NCBI GenBank assembly: GCA_964230805.1
Contig: CAXRIA010000020.1
Coordinates: forward strand, 1-64,000
Length of the DNA stretch: 64,000 bases
Source of the DNA: Flavicella sp964230805
Lineage (GTDB): Bacteria > Bacteroidota > Bacteroidia > Flavobacteriales > Flavobacteriaceae
Reading direction: 5' to 3'
In this document: positions 56,801 through 64,000 of the stretch, one piece after another
Layout: every line of letters begins with the position of its first letter
Position numbering within the stretch: position 1 is the first letter of the stretch
The notes under the pieces: generated by a model
What the model was told of the DNA's origin: nothing
Databases searched by the model: none
Seen by the model: only the letters and a program-made list of their open reading frames with translations
Made by a program: the position numbers and the translations under genes

Positions 56801-58590
56801 GTATGAATATGTTCTGATGGCATGCCATCAGAACTGTTCCCACTCGCTATGATACTATTTTTCAATGTTTCACTCAATCTTTTATTTTTTTTGCTATCTT
56901 TCGAAATCACATGCGCATTCAATATGGCAGGTTCAACAAGAGGTCTTTCATGAAGAATAACAACATTTCCAGTTATCAAATCTTCCAATTCAATATAGTT
57001 GATTTTTTTTTGCGTACCATCCGAACTTGTTGGATATTCAATATAGAGGTTTGAATTGCCATAATCGGGTTCTAAAATTTCTATCTCACCCAACATACCC
57101 GAACCCGTGTTGTAAATAACTGGAAATGGGTTGGCCGAATTAGAGACTCCTCTCGATTGTTTTTGAATCAAAGCTACATCGGTATCCCTCGGTTGGTAAT
57201 CATGAATTCTGAAGTGCATAAAGTAGTCTTCATAAAGACTCGGTTGCGATCCCGCGGAATTGGGGTACCATTGTCTACTTAAATTTCTTACTGGATCTCC
57301 CCCTTCAAGAAATTCCATTGTACCAGGTGCCAAACTTACATTGTCGTCTAATCGAAAAACATTCCCCCCAGAAGATTTTGGATCAAAATTTTCTGGAAAA
57401 ATACTTTCCCCTCCACGAGTGGCATGCTTTCTAGGCATATCAATTTTCATACTGATATATAAGGAACTGTTCGCATGATCCGAGATATCCACATCATGCA
57501 ATTTAAAGGCCAATTGCTGATCGTTCACGTCATCGATCGTCACGTCCAATTCTGTCAATTCAGTAAAAGACCCGTCCGAATTTTGTGTGGTAAGCACAAA
57601 TTCAGCCTGTCCACTTACATCCAAGTCATTCTCTGCCTTAAATCTTAGAACTCCAACAGCTTGTTCGTCACCCCAAACATCATAATACCATCCTACATAG
57701 GTGTGCTGCCAATGTGCTGTATATGAATAATTCAAACCACCATCAGAAGCCTTACTAAATGTTATGGTTGGAGTTGAGAACGAAGTGTAAAAAGGCAATT
57801 CATAATGTTCTTTTTGACTCCTAGGTGGAGAATAATATAAATTGAACACGAGATGCCCCATTCTTTCTTTAACGAGATCGTGGGCTGTAAGATCATAAAT
57901 TACATATGTCATATCTGGAAAATGATCTCCATGCCTCCACTCTAATTGAGGAAACCTATTTGGTACATCATCTTGCATTCTAATCAAACTATGATCACGA
58001 TAATATTTTTTTGCTTCTTGCCTACCTATGGTTTTTTTCAAATAAACTAGATAGGATAGGGTGTCTTTGGCTCCATTTAAATCTTCAGCAGGCAAATGGT
58101 AAATTGGAATATCAGGATACGAGTAGTCTCCATAATGCATGCAATATTCAAGAGCCTCTAAATGATGTCTTTTCTCATAACGTTTATAGGCATCATATGA
58201 TAGTTGATCGTTAAGGTGACTAAACAACATCCCTGCCATCATCAGTGCAGGTCCAACGAATGGGACCATCTCTGCGCCAGCAGACAAAATCTCCACACTA
58301 AGCTCAACTGCAATTTCTTCACCAGCAACCTCACCAGCAACCTCACCAGCAGTATCTGCAACCTCAGCACCTAACAAATCCGCTTCATCAATACTCATCT
58401 CTCCAGCCTCTTCCCCCAACTCAAAAACAAAATCGTCCGAAGACTCAGCGCCCTCTTCAAGGCCTTCTTGAGCATTTTCATCTTGTGCTTCTTCACATTT
58501 GCCACAAAGCTTCTGCGCCGTCAACGTATTTGGCACTGATATAATAAAAAATACCAAAAATACTGTTACTAATATGTGTTTATATTTCAT
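53815..58590 (-). CDS. Giant secreted lectin-like protein with T9SS domain
   Basis: 1591 residues. Signal peptide (1-26, ending TAQ), an acidic Glu-rich tract with GEVAGEVAGEE (about 30-100), a hydrophobic stretch VPFVGPALMMAGMLF (about 112-126), a long beta-rich region of unknown family, ricin-type beta-trefoil-like regions (about 700-940 and 1190-1290, with SQRWKLRP), between them a LamG/concanavalin-like domain (about 960-1160; YALDGNADDSTVNVNHG), and a C-terminal T9SS sorting domain (VYPNRSEGIF, EIFDLSGRSL, SSGSYVIVIM). Overall function is unknown; the parts suggest carbohydrate binding at the surface. It is 9 bp upstream of the sulfatase. Confidence 0.78.
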   Translation of the reverse strand: MKYKHILVTVFLVFFIISVPNTLTAQKLCGKCEEAQDENAQEGLEEGAESSDDFVFELGEEAGEMSIDEADLLGAEVADTAGEVAGEVAGEEIAVELSVEILSAGAEMVPFVGPALMMAGMLFSHLNDQLSYDAYKRYEKRHHLEALEYCMHYGDYSYPDIPIYHLPAEDLNGAKDTLSYLVYLKKTIGRQEAKKYYRDHSLIRMQDDVPNRFPQLEWRHGDHFPDMTYVIYDLTAHDLVKERMGHLVFNLYYSPPRSQKEHYELPFYTSFSTPTITFSKASDGGLNYSYTAHWQHTYVGWYYDVWGDEQAVGVLRFKAENDLDVSGQAEFVLTTQNSDGSFTELTELDVTIDDVNDQQLAFKLHDVDISDHANSSLYISMKIDMPRKHATRGGESIFPENFDPKSSGGNVFRLDDNVSLAPGTMEFLEGGDPVRNLSRQWYPNSAGSQPSLYEDYFMHFRIHDYQPRDTDVALIQKQSRGVSNSANPFPVIYNTGSGMLGEIEILEPDYGNSNLYIEYPTSSDGTQKKINYIELEDLITGNVVILHERPLVEPAILNAHVISKDSKKNKRLSETLKNSIIASGNSSDGMPSEHIHTNDIIAHFSDEGLSTTLVDENVTEGANTFNRWILHNVPFSASDKIEITTHYEDNTLTRGVVAMNDLATGIIPRGYYTINVYGEEDQFLKENEGLTIGEEEAEAAKNEWLIDYIYDDKYAIMNRDTKKVLGVLDGELGMYDWNMHDFIQLLWHLEITDNEKMLLLSPSEHVFLTVDSDTSEPTTSLEFYGIQFAFTYVDDGETIISNETVSIRHDETSKVMEVGPRGNNLLLKGPSETHNFSRQTEFSFNYVGCLKYSISNQTISEFLDWNQVDGLHWNWSENDKSHVWFVEPLDQSDSFVIYGEEMALWGNGEQLFVHRNPPEGWKENNAYHFSKYEGYDYPIAHYALDGNADDSTVNVNHGTASGGVSFVEDSERGTVAQFDGLNDYISTNFDFSPLDYEGGMTISAWFKTDDWNNGHASLVSGPDIALGAVGSENKIYATVVQDQNNYNLLTPDTPISENQWNHIALTVYTDTENTEVTQKLYVNGVEIGENTEAMEIVRNSSYPGFTTLGNYYETEWSNHYYGYMDDVKIWGRAMDDAGIFREYQKTIFNQSLVYDNYSISNYYDGDPIQVDMTDHSVSNGAYTEDRDYKDEWLVEPQNEGEYLYIRNRRNMRLLDVADESLSDEALITTSYLSKSKSQRWKLRPSQLQGYFYLQNMNSGKCITNNGDGTYLQKTCFLPSHEEQTAQIFIFDSKGGAVPRYASGEYTLHTNQSYFTDLEGLYYENLINVDSPDFVYWDSPTVFDVQYQGAGLYRLSVYNNASSAFKTLVPESSVDHVSYDYRVMAEEIADSEGSQSYHEQLWSFEKGFGTQLQYPEDNGDGPSLDLFDIASAKQLDHAFFLGSFNVAPTGDSGGSTTLGYLYANDRYVRKADWSLEPVSGTSAQSFERTKTDDLKNSDILQQENNNLQELTVYPNRSEGIFNISFNSGQEGEVGYEIFDLSGRSLQSGSQNFSKGDHTWQIDARRLSSGSYVIVIMVNDQRKEERQILISRL

Positions 58591-58713
58591 TGTTTTTGTG
58601 TTAAATATTTTTTATTTCATTCAAACTTTTTAAGCAATCTGTACTAGAAAAAAATCAAGTTTTTTATATTTCGAATTCAATAACCCTAAATTGAATGTGA
58701 ATACGAATTTGTC

Positions 58714-60195
58714 TTAATCCGAACCAACAAACTCAGTTTCCGATTCTGACATGCTACCATGACATTGATTCTCAAATTCCGTCGGAAGTAATCTTTGATT
58801 TTCTTCTATTGAACTTTGTATATCCCTCAGTCTAATTTCGTCAAAGACGTTCTCCCTTGTAACTCTTGGCGCTCTTTCAGGTAGAACTTCCTCAGGGTCT
58901 TCGCTGCCGCTGTCGTGATCGCTTAAAATCCGATACTGATTTCTATCAGCAGCTCCCACTGAGGATCTCGTCCTTGAAATTACCAAATATCTTATCCCAA
59001 ATCCAGCAGCCACAACCACACCAATTCCTGCAACTGGAACCCCGCCATACAGCCCTATTTTTTTATAGAGATCAACATTCTCAAAAAGAATTTTATGAAT
59101 CAACCCCGAATGACTTCCCGAGCTTGAAACAGGAACCTCTGCTGGGTCTTCAAAATCTGGAAATGTAGATACTAAGGTATATGGCTCAGCTAATTTGCCA
59201 AATCGATACTTATCGGTGTCAGATATTTGATTAAAAACACCAAGAGTAACACTCTTTGTACTTGTATAAAAATTTTTGGTTTTAGGTTTTAAAAAATGCG
59301 ATGGTCCTTCCAAAGTATATTGCGCTGTACTCCCAACTTTTTGATCAAGCTTAAACACTGTACATCTGCTGTAATCGTCTTCACCAACATCTTTTGCGAT
59401 TACTTTCTCATTTGGGCCATGTTCGGCCAAGCATTTCCCTTCACTATTGATTAAAAAATAAGTGCCTGAAATGTCTTCAACAACCCGTCGCCAACCCCGA
59501 GGAACTTGAGAAAAACCATTATTTATATCGTCAAGTAACTCACTGTGTTTGTAAGTATAAATTCTTAGCTGAGAACCAGAATCAATATTTTCAATCTTGA
59601 TTTTTGCGTTTTCAGTCTGTGTTAAAAATTCATCGACATAATCAATAGTTGATGCCCCTCTATTATCCTTTACAAAATCGTTTAGTCCCCATAATATGGT
59701 TGAATGATAGATTCTTTCATCCCCGCCTGATTTATCTGATTCAAACCACAAGAGATTTTTCGAAACATACATCTTTACCGTGTATGGAAATGTGTCTGCC
59801 GTCGGAAACATCGGATCAAATATTTGGTAATCTATGTAAAAATCCGTGTCCGCCACAGATGCCCGTCGTTGAACCAAAAATGTGCCATCTTTCACTGAAA
59901 CCCTCAAAATTTCAAATGAATCATAATAAAATGTCAATACTCTGAAGTCGTCATCCTGTTTCGCATCAACTTCAAATTTTAACATAAAGCTATCATCATC
60001 TCCCTCCCCCTCTGTTAAGGGGGTCCACGATAAGTCTTCAAATTCTATTTCGGTCACATCACTTTCCAGCAAAAGACTCGTTCTCATATTGAATTCACGG
60101 GTTGAATAAGAATAATCCTGACTTTGCACCTGTATATAGAAACATGAGAAAATCATGAAGAATACTACCTTAGCCCTTACTATTAGATTGTTCAT
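58714..60195 (-). CDS. Secreted lectin-like single-pass membrane protein
   Basis: 493 residues. Signal peptide (1-25, ending VQSQD), a beta-rich region (about 27-220), a ricin-like beta-trefoil region (about 235-350; GTYFLINSEGKCLAEHG), then a glycine/valine-rich membrane segment (about 380-408; VPVAGIGVVVAAGFGIRYLVI), basic residues, and an acidic tail of about 85 residues. This predicts an export signal plus one membrane span, with the tail inside. No family recognised. It lies 12 bp after the glycerophosphodiesterase-like gene and is in line with the giant lectin-like gene. Confidence 0.68.
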   Translation of the reverse strand: MNNLIVRAKVVFFMIFSCFYIQVQSQDYSYSTREFNMRTSLLLESDVTEIEFEDLSWTPLTEGEGDDDSFMLKFEVDAKQDDDFRVLTFYYDSFEILRVSVKDGTFLVQRRASVADTDFYIDYQIFDPMFPTADTFPYTVKMYVSKNLLWFESDKSGGDERIYHSTILWGLNDFVKDNRGASTIDYVDEFLTQTENAKIKIENIDSGSQLRIYTYKHSELLDDINNGFSQVPRGWRRVVEDISGTYFLINSEGKCLAEHGPNEKVIAKDVGEDDYSRCTVFKLDQKVGSTAQYTLEGPSHFLKPKTKNFYTSTKSVTLGVFNQISDTDKYRFGKLAEPYTLVSTFPDFEDPAEVPVSSSGSHSGLIHKILFENVDLYKKIGLYGGVPVAGIGVVVAAGFGIRYLVISRTRSSVGAADRNQYRILSDHDSGSEDPEEVLPERAPRVTRENVFDEIRLRDIQSSIEENQRLLPTEFENQCHGSMSESETEFVGSD

Positions 60196-60206
60196 TAGTT
60201 GCTATT

Positions 60207-62021
60207 TTATAGTTTTTCCTTTATATCTTGCCATATGTCAACCCTGTCAGTTGTTATGAGCATTTGCCTTCCATAGGGAATTTTGAGCAGAAAAAGAATA
60301 TCTGCCCGAACATCTTTACGCGTGTCTTTCACCCCCCAAGAGCCCCAACGATTTACCGTTCCTTTTGGATCCACAGGTTCCTCTGAAAAAACGCCGCTTC
60401 GTCGTCCTGTATTTGCATATATGTAATGTAGCAAATTTTGATATTGAACATTTTCATTGGAAAATGGTTTTAATTGTATATCGTTTTCAGGAAAAAAATT
60501 GGTCTCAAAACATGCAACCATGTTTATTCCTTCTCTATTCCATTCTTGTATAAACTCAACCATCTCTTGTTGACCTTTTTCCCCTTTTGAAAATCTGTTG
60601 GGCACTATCATCGGAGTCCATAAAACCCAAGGCATCATTTTATCCCCAATCAGTTCTCTCACCCTATTATAAGTGTAGTATGTTTTGATAATCAAGTTTT
60701 TTTTGGCTTGCATGCTTTCTGCCTGCCTTAAGATTTGTCTCGTTACTTTTTGCCAACTTTTTTCCTGTTTTTCTTTGGATTGATAATCACAATTTGCAAC
60801 ACATTCATCATCGCTTCCCCAGGATTGCAATTCTTTGACATCAACCATCATGATGAGGTTGTTGTCTCGTACAAATTCCAATACGTCATGAAATTTTGTT
60901 AAAGGCGTATCATCTACTATTGTCCCATCACGTCTTTTAACATTATAGGGACTTATATCCGACCAAGGCAATTCAAAAGAATACGCATCACCCGAATAAT
61001 CTGTCAACCTGTTCAGCGCAAAATCGTGCATAAAAATCAATCGATCATCTTTTGTAAGAGTCAAATCCATTTCAATGATAGGATTGTTTGGATAAGTCTC
61101 ATTTGCACTTTGGACGGACAATAGGGAATTTTCTGGTGGCCCTGTTCCCAAATCATAACCCCACCACCCCCTGTGCATCGCAATGAACAAGTCTTCTTTT
61201 AAACCATCATCCGTTTCCGTATCTTCTGGATTTTGAAGTTTATCAAGGGTGTCACATAAAATATTCTCCGAATTTTCAGGATTTTCACAGAACACCTTAA
61301 AGTTTCCAGATGTATCTCTAAATAAAATGTCGAGAGATTCATCGAGCTCTACTTTGCCAACCCCTGGTACTTTAGCTGAACCTAATGTGGCTTGTCCTTG
61401 CACTTCAATTTTAATTACGACAGGCTGAACAGGGGTTTTACACCTACTGGAAAAATCGCCAAAAGAAATTTTAATATTATCCAAAATCTTACTGAAAAGC
61501 CCCGGTTCACAATTGTTGTTATCATAGACATTGTAAAACTGAGCTCTTCCCTTAAGATCATTCGTATTATAAAGAAAGGCCTGAGCATAATCCAAGGTTT
61601 CGGAAATAAGAACTTCAGGCAGAGCCGCCCTGACGTCAATATTGTAAAGTTCACTGTACTCACTTTGAGTTTCATCAATCCACGCGTAATAAACTTCTTG
61701 CCCTAGACCATCATCTGCATCGTAATCATACATAAATACACGAACTGATATTTGGGAAGACTCCCCATTTATAGTGCCGATAATACCGCTTTCAGAATCT
61801 GCATCCTTATGAAAGAGAGACCCATAATCGAGCATGATGAGATCTTCTTCATTAAATCCTGAATCCATATTTGGATTGGGAGAGTAATACGTTTGTGTTT
61901 GTGCTGTAGTTTCGAAGAAAGTCAAGCCAATAAAGACGAAAAATACAAAACTCACAGCATAACGAACACGATTGCACCAACCGAGTACTGAGGTATCTAT
62001 TTGGATCAAAATTTTTCTCAT
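60207..62021 (-). CDS. Secreted glycerophosphodiester phosphodiesterase-like protein
   Basis: Signal segment (to about residue 40, ending TTAQT), an N-terminal region of about 230 residues of no recognised family, then a GDPD TIM barrel with His283 and Arg284 (MHRGWWGYD), the PPENSLLS glutamate, IEMDLTLTKDDRLIFMHD and MMVDVKE, so the catalytic and metal residues look intact. It would hydrolyse glycerophosphodiesters or a phospholipid head group outside the cytoplasm. ATG 62021 is used because it overlaps the upstream stop as ATGA; a TTG at 62030 is rejected. Confidence 0.85.
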   Translation of the reverse strand: MRKILIQIDTSVLGWCNRVRYAVSFVFFVFIGLTFFETTAQTQTYYSPNPNMDSGFNEEDLIMLDYGSLFHKDADSESGIIGTINGESSQISVRVFMYDYDADDGLGQEVYYAWIDETQSEYSELYNIDVRAALPEVLISETLDYAQAFLYNTNDLKGRAQFYNVYDNNNCEPGLFSKILDNIKISFGDFSSRCKTPVQPVVIKIEVQGQATLGSAKVPGVGKVELDESLDILFRDTSGNFKVFCENPENSENILCDTLDKLQNPEDTETDDGLKEDLFIAMHRGWWGYDLGTGPPENSLLSVQSANETYPNNPIIEMDLTLTKDDRLIFMHDFALNRLTDYSGDAYSFELPWSDISPYNVKRRDGTIVDDTPLTKFHDVLEFVRDNNLIMMVDVKELQSWGSDDECVANCDYQSKEKQEKSWQKVTRQILRQAESMQAKKNLIIKTYYTYNRVRELIGDKMMPWVLWTPMIVPNRFSKGEKGQQEMVEFIQEWNREGINMVACFETNFFPENDIQLKPFSNENVQYQNLLHYIYANTGRRSGVFSEEPVDPKGTVNRWGSWGVKDTRKDVRADILFLLKIPYGRQMLITTDRVDIWQDIKEKL

Positions 62022-62536
62022 GGTTTGCAATTTTCATTATTTTCGAAATCGGCATTGCTAGGCTTCCGATGATATCGATCCTCTAATTTGCACTCATTTT
62101 CCAATTGGGAGGTAAGTTGATCGATTTTTTTCTGCTGAGCTATGAGGTATAGGGTTAATTCTTCTATTTTTTCCAAAAACAAGACGTTCATAGTGTGCAT
62201 ATCATACCCTTTTTCCGAGACATCGTCTTTAGAAGGAATATTGGGCAAATGACCATTTTTATCGATAAAATTCTCTAATTCATGAAGTGTTGGCAATTTA
62301 TGATTATCCTCGAAAACATAATCGGCCCAATAATCGGTTTTAGAAATCGCTATGTCTTCTGTTAATATTCCTTTACCCACAAACAAACTAAACCTGTCAG
62401 ACAGATCAGAATCGATCGTGCCCGAGTATTCTATAGTCAAAGAAGAGTAGTCTTGTGCATGCACACCTAGAATTACTGAAGAAAACACTAGTAAGGTAGT
62501 GTGTAATAACACGTGAAAATTATTTTTTTTGTTCAT
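62018..62536 (-). CDS. Secreted protein with tail-fibre/S74-like C-terminal segment
   Basis: Signal peptide (1-27, ending VHAQD), a short domain, then WADYVFEDNHKLPTLHELE, HLPNIPS and a coiled coil (LFLEKIEELTLYLIAQQ). This C-terminal pattern recurs at the ends of many Bacteroidota secreted proteins annotated as tail-fibre or S74-like. At 172 residues it is only that terminal module, without a long stalk. It is the first gene of the leftward secreted-protein series and overlaps the next gene by 4 bp. Role unknown. Confidence 0.72.
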   Translation of the reverse strand: MNKKNNFHVLLHTTLLVFSSVILGVHAQDYSSLTIEYSGTIDSDLSDRFSLFVGKGILTEDIAISKTDYWADYVFEDNHKLPTLHELENFIDKNGHLPNIPSKDDVSEKGYDMHTMNVLFLEKIEELTLYLIAQQKKIDQLTSQLENECKLEDRYHRKPSNADFENNENCKP

Positions 62537-62978
62537 GATACGGCTAGATTTTGTTAATTGTTTTTATTTATTTAAATGTAATGTACTCGTTGTACACAGA
62601 TGAAGGCAGCGTTCCGAAAAAAACTATTTCAATACTTCTATCTTTACGCTTCTTATTGATACGTTCAAAAGCTTCCTCCTCAAGAAACTTGTATTTGCAT
62701 TTACAAGCTGTCGTATTTCATATTCACACCGTCCCAAACAGCTTTTAACTTTCCGAATTTCGAATCAAACACCCAAATGGCTTTACATCTACATTCGTAA
62801 AACAACCTTTGTATATTTATCACAAATTATTATTTTATAAACATAGTTCTACTTATCAACATTTTACTATCTGATTACGTGTAATTTTAACAAAACCCTA
62901 ACTTCTATAATTATTTTTTCTTATTTTCGTAAAAAATAGTCTCTCCCCTACTTGTTTTTTTAAGTATTCTAACTTAAC
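62537..62978. other. 442-bp divergent intergenic region
   Basis: AT-rich gap between the leftward secreted-protein series and the rightward ECF sigma gene. It must hold both promoters. No convincing TAnnTTTG box, repeat, RNA gene or coding frame was recognised; ECF-type promoters would not match that consensus. Confidence 0.5.
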
Positions 62979-63524
62979 ATGAAAGGGGATTCTAACAGGG
63001 ACATAACCCTAATAAGGGCTTTAAAAAAAGGAAAATCCGAAGCCTATTCCTTTTTGATGCACACATATTATTACCAACTTTGGGTGTACGCAACTAAATT
63101 GTCCAAGAACCAAGATTTATCCAAGGATATTGTACAAAATGTATTTGTGAATGTTTGGATAAATAGAAAAAAACTCAACGACGACTTTGTTGTTCAAAGC
63201 TATCTTTATAGATCGGTTTATAATCAGTTTATCGACCATTACCGCAAGAGAAAATCTGTAATAAATCTCACAAAAAAACATCTAAACAAAATAGAAAACA
63301 GTATTGAAAATGGGTATGCCCCCCCAGAAAAATTGATACAAATTCTTCGACAAGAAATTGAAAAGCTTCCTCCCAAATGCAAACAAACTTTTCTCTTAAG
63401 TAAAAAAGAAGGGTTGAGCAATTTAGAAATCGCTACTTATTTGAACTTGTCTATTAAGTCTGTGGAAGCTCATATTACGAAGGCTTTTAATTTATTGCGA
63501 AAATCAATGTGCGCAAATAAATAA
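62979..63524 (+). CDS. ECF RNA polymerase sigma factor, orphan
   Basis: 181-residue sigma-70 family factor. Region 2 lies at about 25-95 (QDLSKDIVQNVFVNVW, then SYLYRSVYNQFIDHYRKRK) and region 4 at about 120-175 (LPPKCKQTFLLSKKEGLSNLEIATYLNLSIKSVEAHI). It resembles Bacteroidota ECF factors that are normally followed by a FecR-like anti-sigma gene, but none is present before the tRNA gene 216 bp on. It may direct the divergent secreted-protein genes; that is inference from position. Confidence 0.9.
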   Translation: MKGDSNRDITLIRALKKGKSEAYSFLMHTYYYQLWVYATKLSKNQDLSKDIVQNVFVNVWINRKKLNDDFVVQSYLYRSVYNQFIDHYRKRKSVINLTKKHLNKIENSIENGYAPPEKLIQILRQEIEKLPPKCKQTFLLSKKEGLSNLEIATYLNLSIKSVEAHITKAFNLLRKSMCANK

Positions 63525-63693
63525 ATTGTGCGCTATTCTTATATTAGAACGAATTACGAAACCCATCCACATAATTACGGAAAAGACCTACGCTAACATT
63601 TGAGTTCATTTCTAAGATTGTCCCATAGCTAATACTCAACTAATTGAAAATAAAAATATTTACGTAACACCATCTCTCTACCATCAAAAAATA

Positions 63694-63724
63694 TTTGCCA
63701 TTACAAGGCTTTTTTTTATTTTTG
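63694..63724 (+). promoter_or_regulatory. Promoter of tRNA-Pro(GGG)
   Basis: TTTG at 63694-63697 and TATTTTTG at 63717-63724 with a 19-nt spacer, the usual spacing. The -7 box ends 15 nt before the tRNA 5' end. Confidence 0.75.
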
Positions 63725-63739
63725 CCCCACGAAATTATT

Positions 63740-63814
63740 CGGGATGTGGCGCAGTCCGGTTAGCGTACACGGCTGGGGGCCGTGTGGTCGCAGGTTCAAA
63801 TCCTGTCATCCCGA
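63740..63814 (+). tRNA. tRNA-Pro (GGG)
   Basis: 75-nt cloverleaf: acceptor CGGGATG pairs with CATCCCG, anticodon stem CACGG/CCGTG encloses CTGGGGG giving GGG, T-arm GCAGG-TTCAAAT-CCTGT. Discriminator A; CCA not encoded. Confidence 0.95.
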
Positions 63815-63824
63815 CAAGCAGATG

Positions 63825-63854
63825 CCTAACTTCTAAGAAGTTGGGTATTTTTTT
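63825..63854 (+). terminator. Terminator of tRNA-Pro(GGG)
   Basis: Nine-bp stem CCTAACTTC / GAAGTTGGG (one T-G wobble) with loop TAA, followed by TATTTTTTTT. It starts 10 nt after the tRNA 3' end. Confidence 0.88.
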
Positions 63855-63980
63855 TGGTTTGAACCCAGTTGTGCTGGTTTGAAAAAACAAAGGGAAATAC
63901 CAACATGTGCCAGCATTCGGCATCTATTTGCAACAAACACGATGCAAAAGGATTCTCTAAATCCTGTCGTCCCAACGACA
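63855..63980 (+). repeat. tRNA-Pro(GGG) trailing element with a second tRNA 3' end
   Basis: AAATCCTGTC at 63959 repeats the tRNA T-arm/acceptor start at 63798, 161 bp upstream. The spacer resembles that of the 175-bp array: GGTTTGAAAA, GGGAAATACC and GCAACAAAC (63930-63938), the last enclosed by GCATC (63920-63924) and GATGC (63941-63945). Any terminator after it is not evident before the window ends. Confidence 0.75.
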
Positions 63981-64000
63981 CTAAAAAGTAAATCTTGTCT

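Noticed and set aside
62022..62030. TTG start for the GDPD-like gene
   Set aside because: ATG 62021 gives an ATGA overlap with the upstream stop, the more usual coupling.
63735..63923. Leftward 62-codon frame containing GMTGFEPATTRPPAVY
   Set aside because: Antisense translation of tRNA-Pro(GGG), a well-known false gene pattern.

Overview
The window looks like part of a marine Bacteroidota chromosome, most likely family Flavobacteriaceae. Supporting signs are a SusC/SusD pair, a hybrid two-component regulator, type IX secretion (T9SS) sorting domains, a gliding-motility GldF/GldG protein, promoters of the TTTG / TAnnTTTG type, and no Shine-Dalgarno sequences. No genus is claimed. No phage, insertion sequence or CRISPR array was seen.

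Layout. 0.2-5.6 kb: housekeeping genes purC and phoH, a SAM hydroxide adenosyltransferase, and a gldF-gldG fusion. 5.7-12.1 kb: a DNA-damage module in which an error-prone polymerase pair (DnaE-type alpha subunit plus DinB) is divergent from a LexA-like repressor and a DEDD exonuclease/GIY-YIG nuclease fusion; two palindromes in the shared intergenic region look like operators. 12.2-14.4 kb: an NAD-dependent reductase and a secreted protein. 14.5-35.1 kb: one long leftward polysaccharide-utilisation operon (T9SS-sorted protein, SusC, SusD, surface lipoprotein, beta-helix lipoprotein, GH2, GH3) that runs into a complete D-glucuronate pathway (uxuB-like, uxuA, uxaC, exuT-like, kdgK, kdgA), with its hybrid two-component regulator (35.3-39.4 kb) divergent from it. 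The glycosidases would release glucuronate outside the cytoplasm, the MFS carrier would import it, and the pathway would turn it into pyruvate and glyceraldehyde 3-phosphate. 39.6-42.2 kb: Crp/Fnr regulator, YceI, pirin and a flavodoxin-fold reductase. 42.4-44.6 kb: a small periplasmic protein and a LytS/LytTR-type pair. 44.8-45.8 kb: a lipoprotein followed in frame by a broken T9SS domain. 46-49.7 kb: initiator tRNA, era, der, trxB. 49.9-50.5 kb: tRNA-Pro(UGG) with a 175-bp tandem array. 50.6-62.5 kb: leftward secreted proteins (PQQ-like propeller, sulfatase, a 1591-residue lectin-like T9SS protein, a lectin-like single-pass membrane protein, a secreted glycerophosphodiesterase-like protein, a short coiled-coil protein). 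63-64 kb: an orphan ECF sigma factor and tRNA-Pro(GGG).

The most unusual signal is at the tRNA genes. All three are followed by a terminator hairpin, about 100 nt of spacer, and then a second copy of that tRNA's own 3' end, at offsets of 175, 161 and 173 bp. For tRNA-Pro(UGG) the unit is repeated again. The two proline elements share the loop GCAACAAAC closed by stems of different sequence, which hints at a selected RNA or DNA structure. A further copy of the initiator-type element stands alone near 14.45 kb, with no tRNA beside it.
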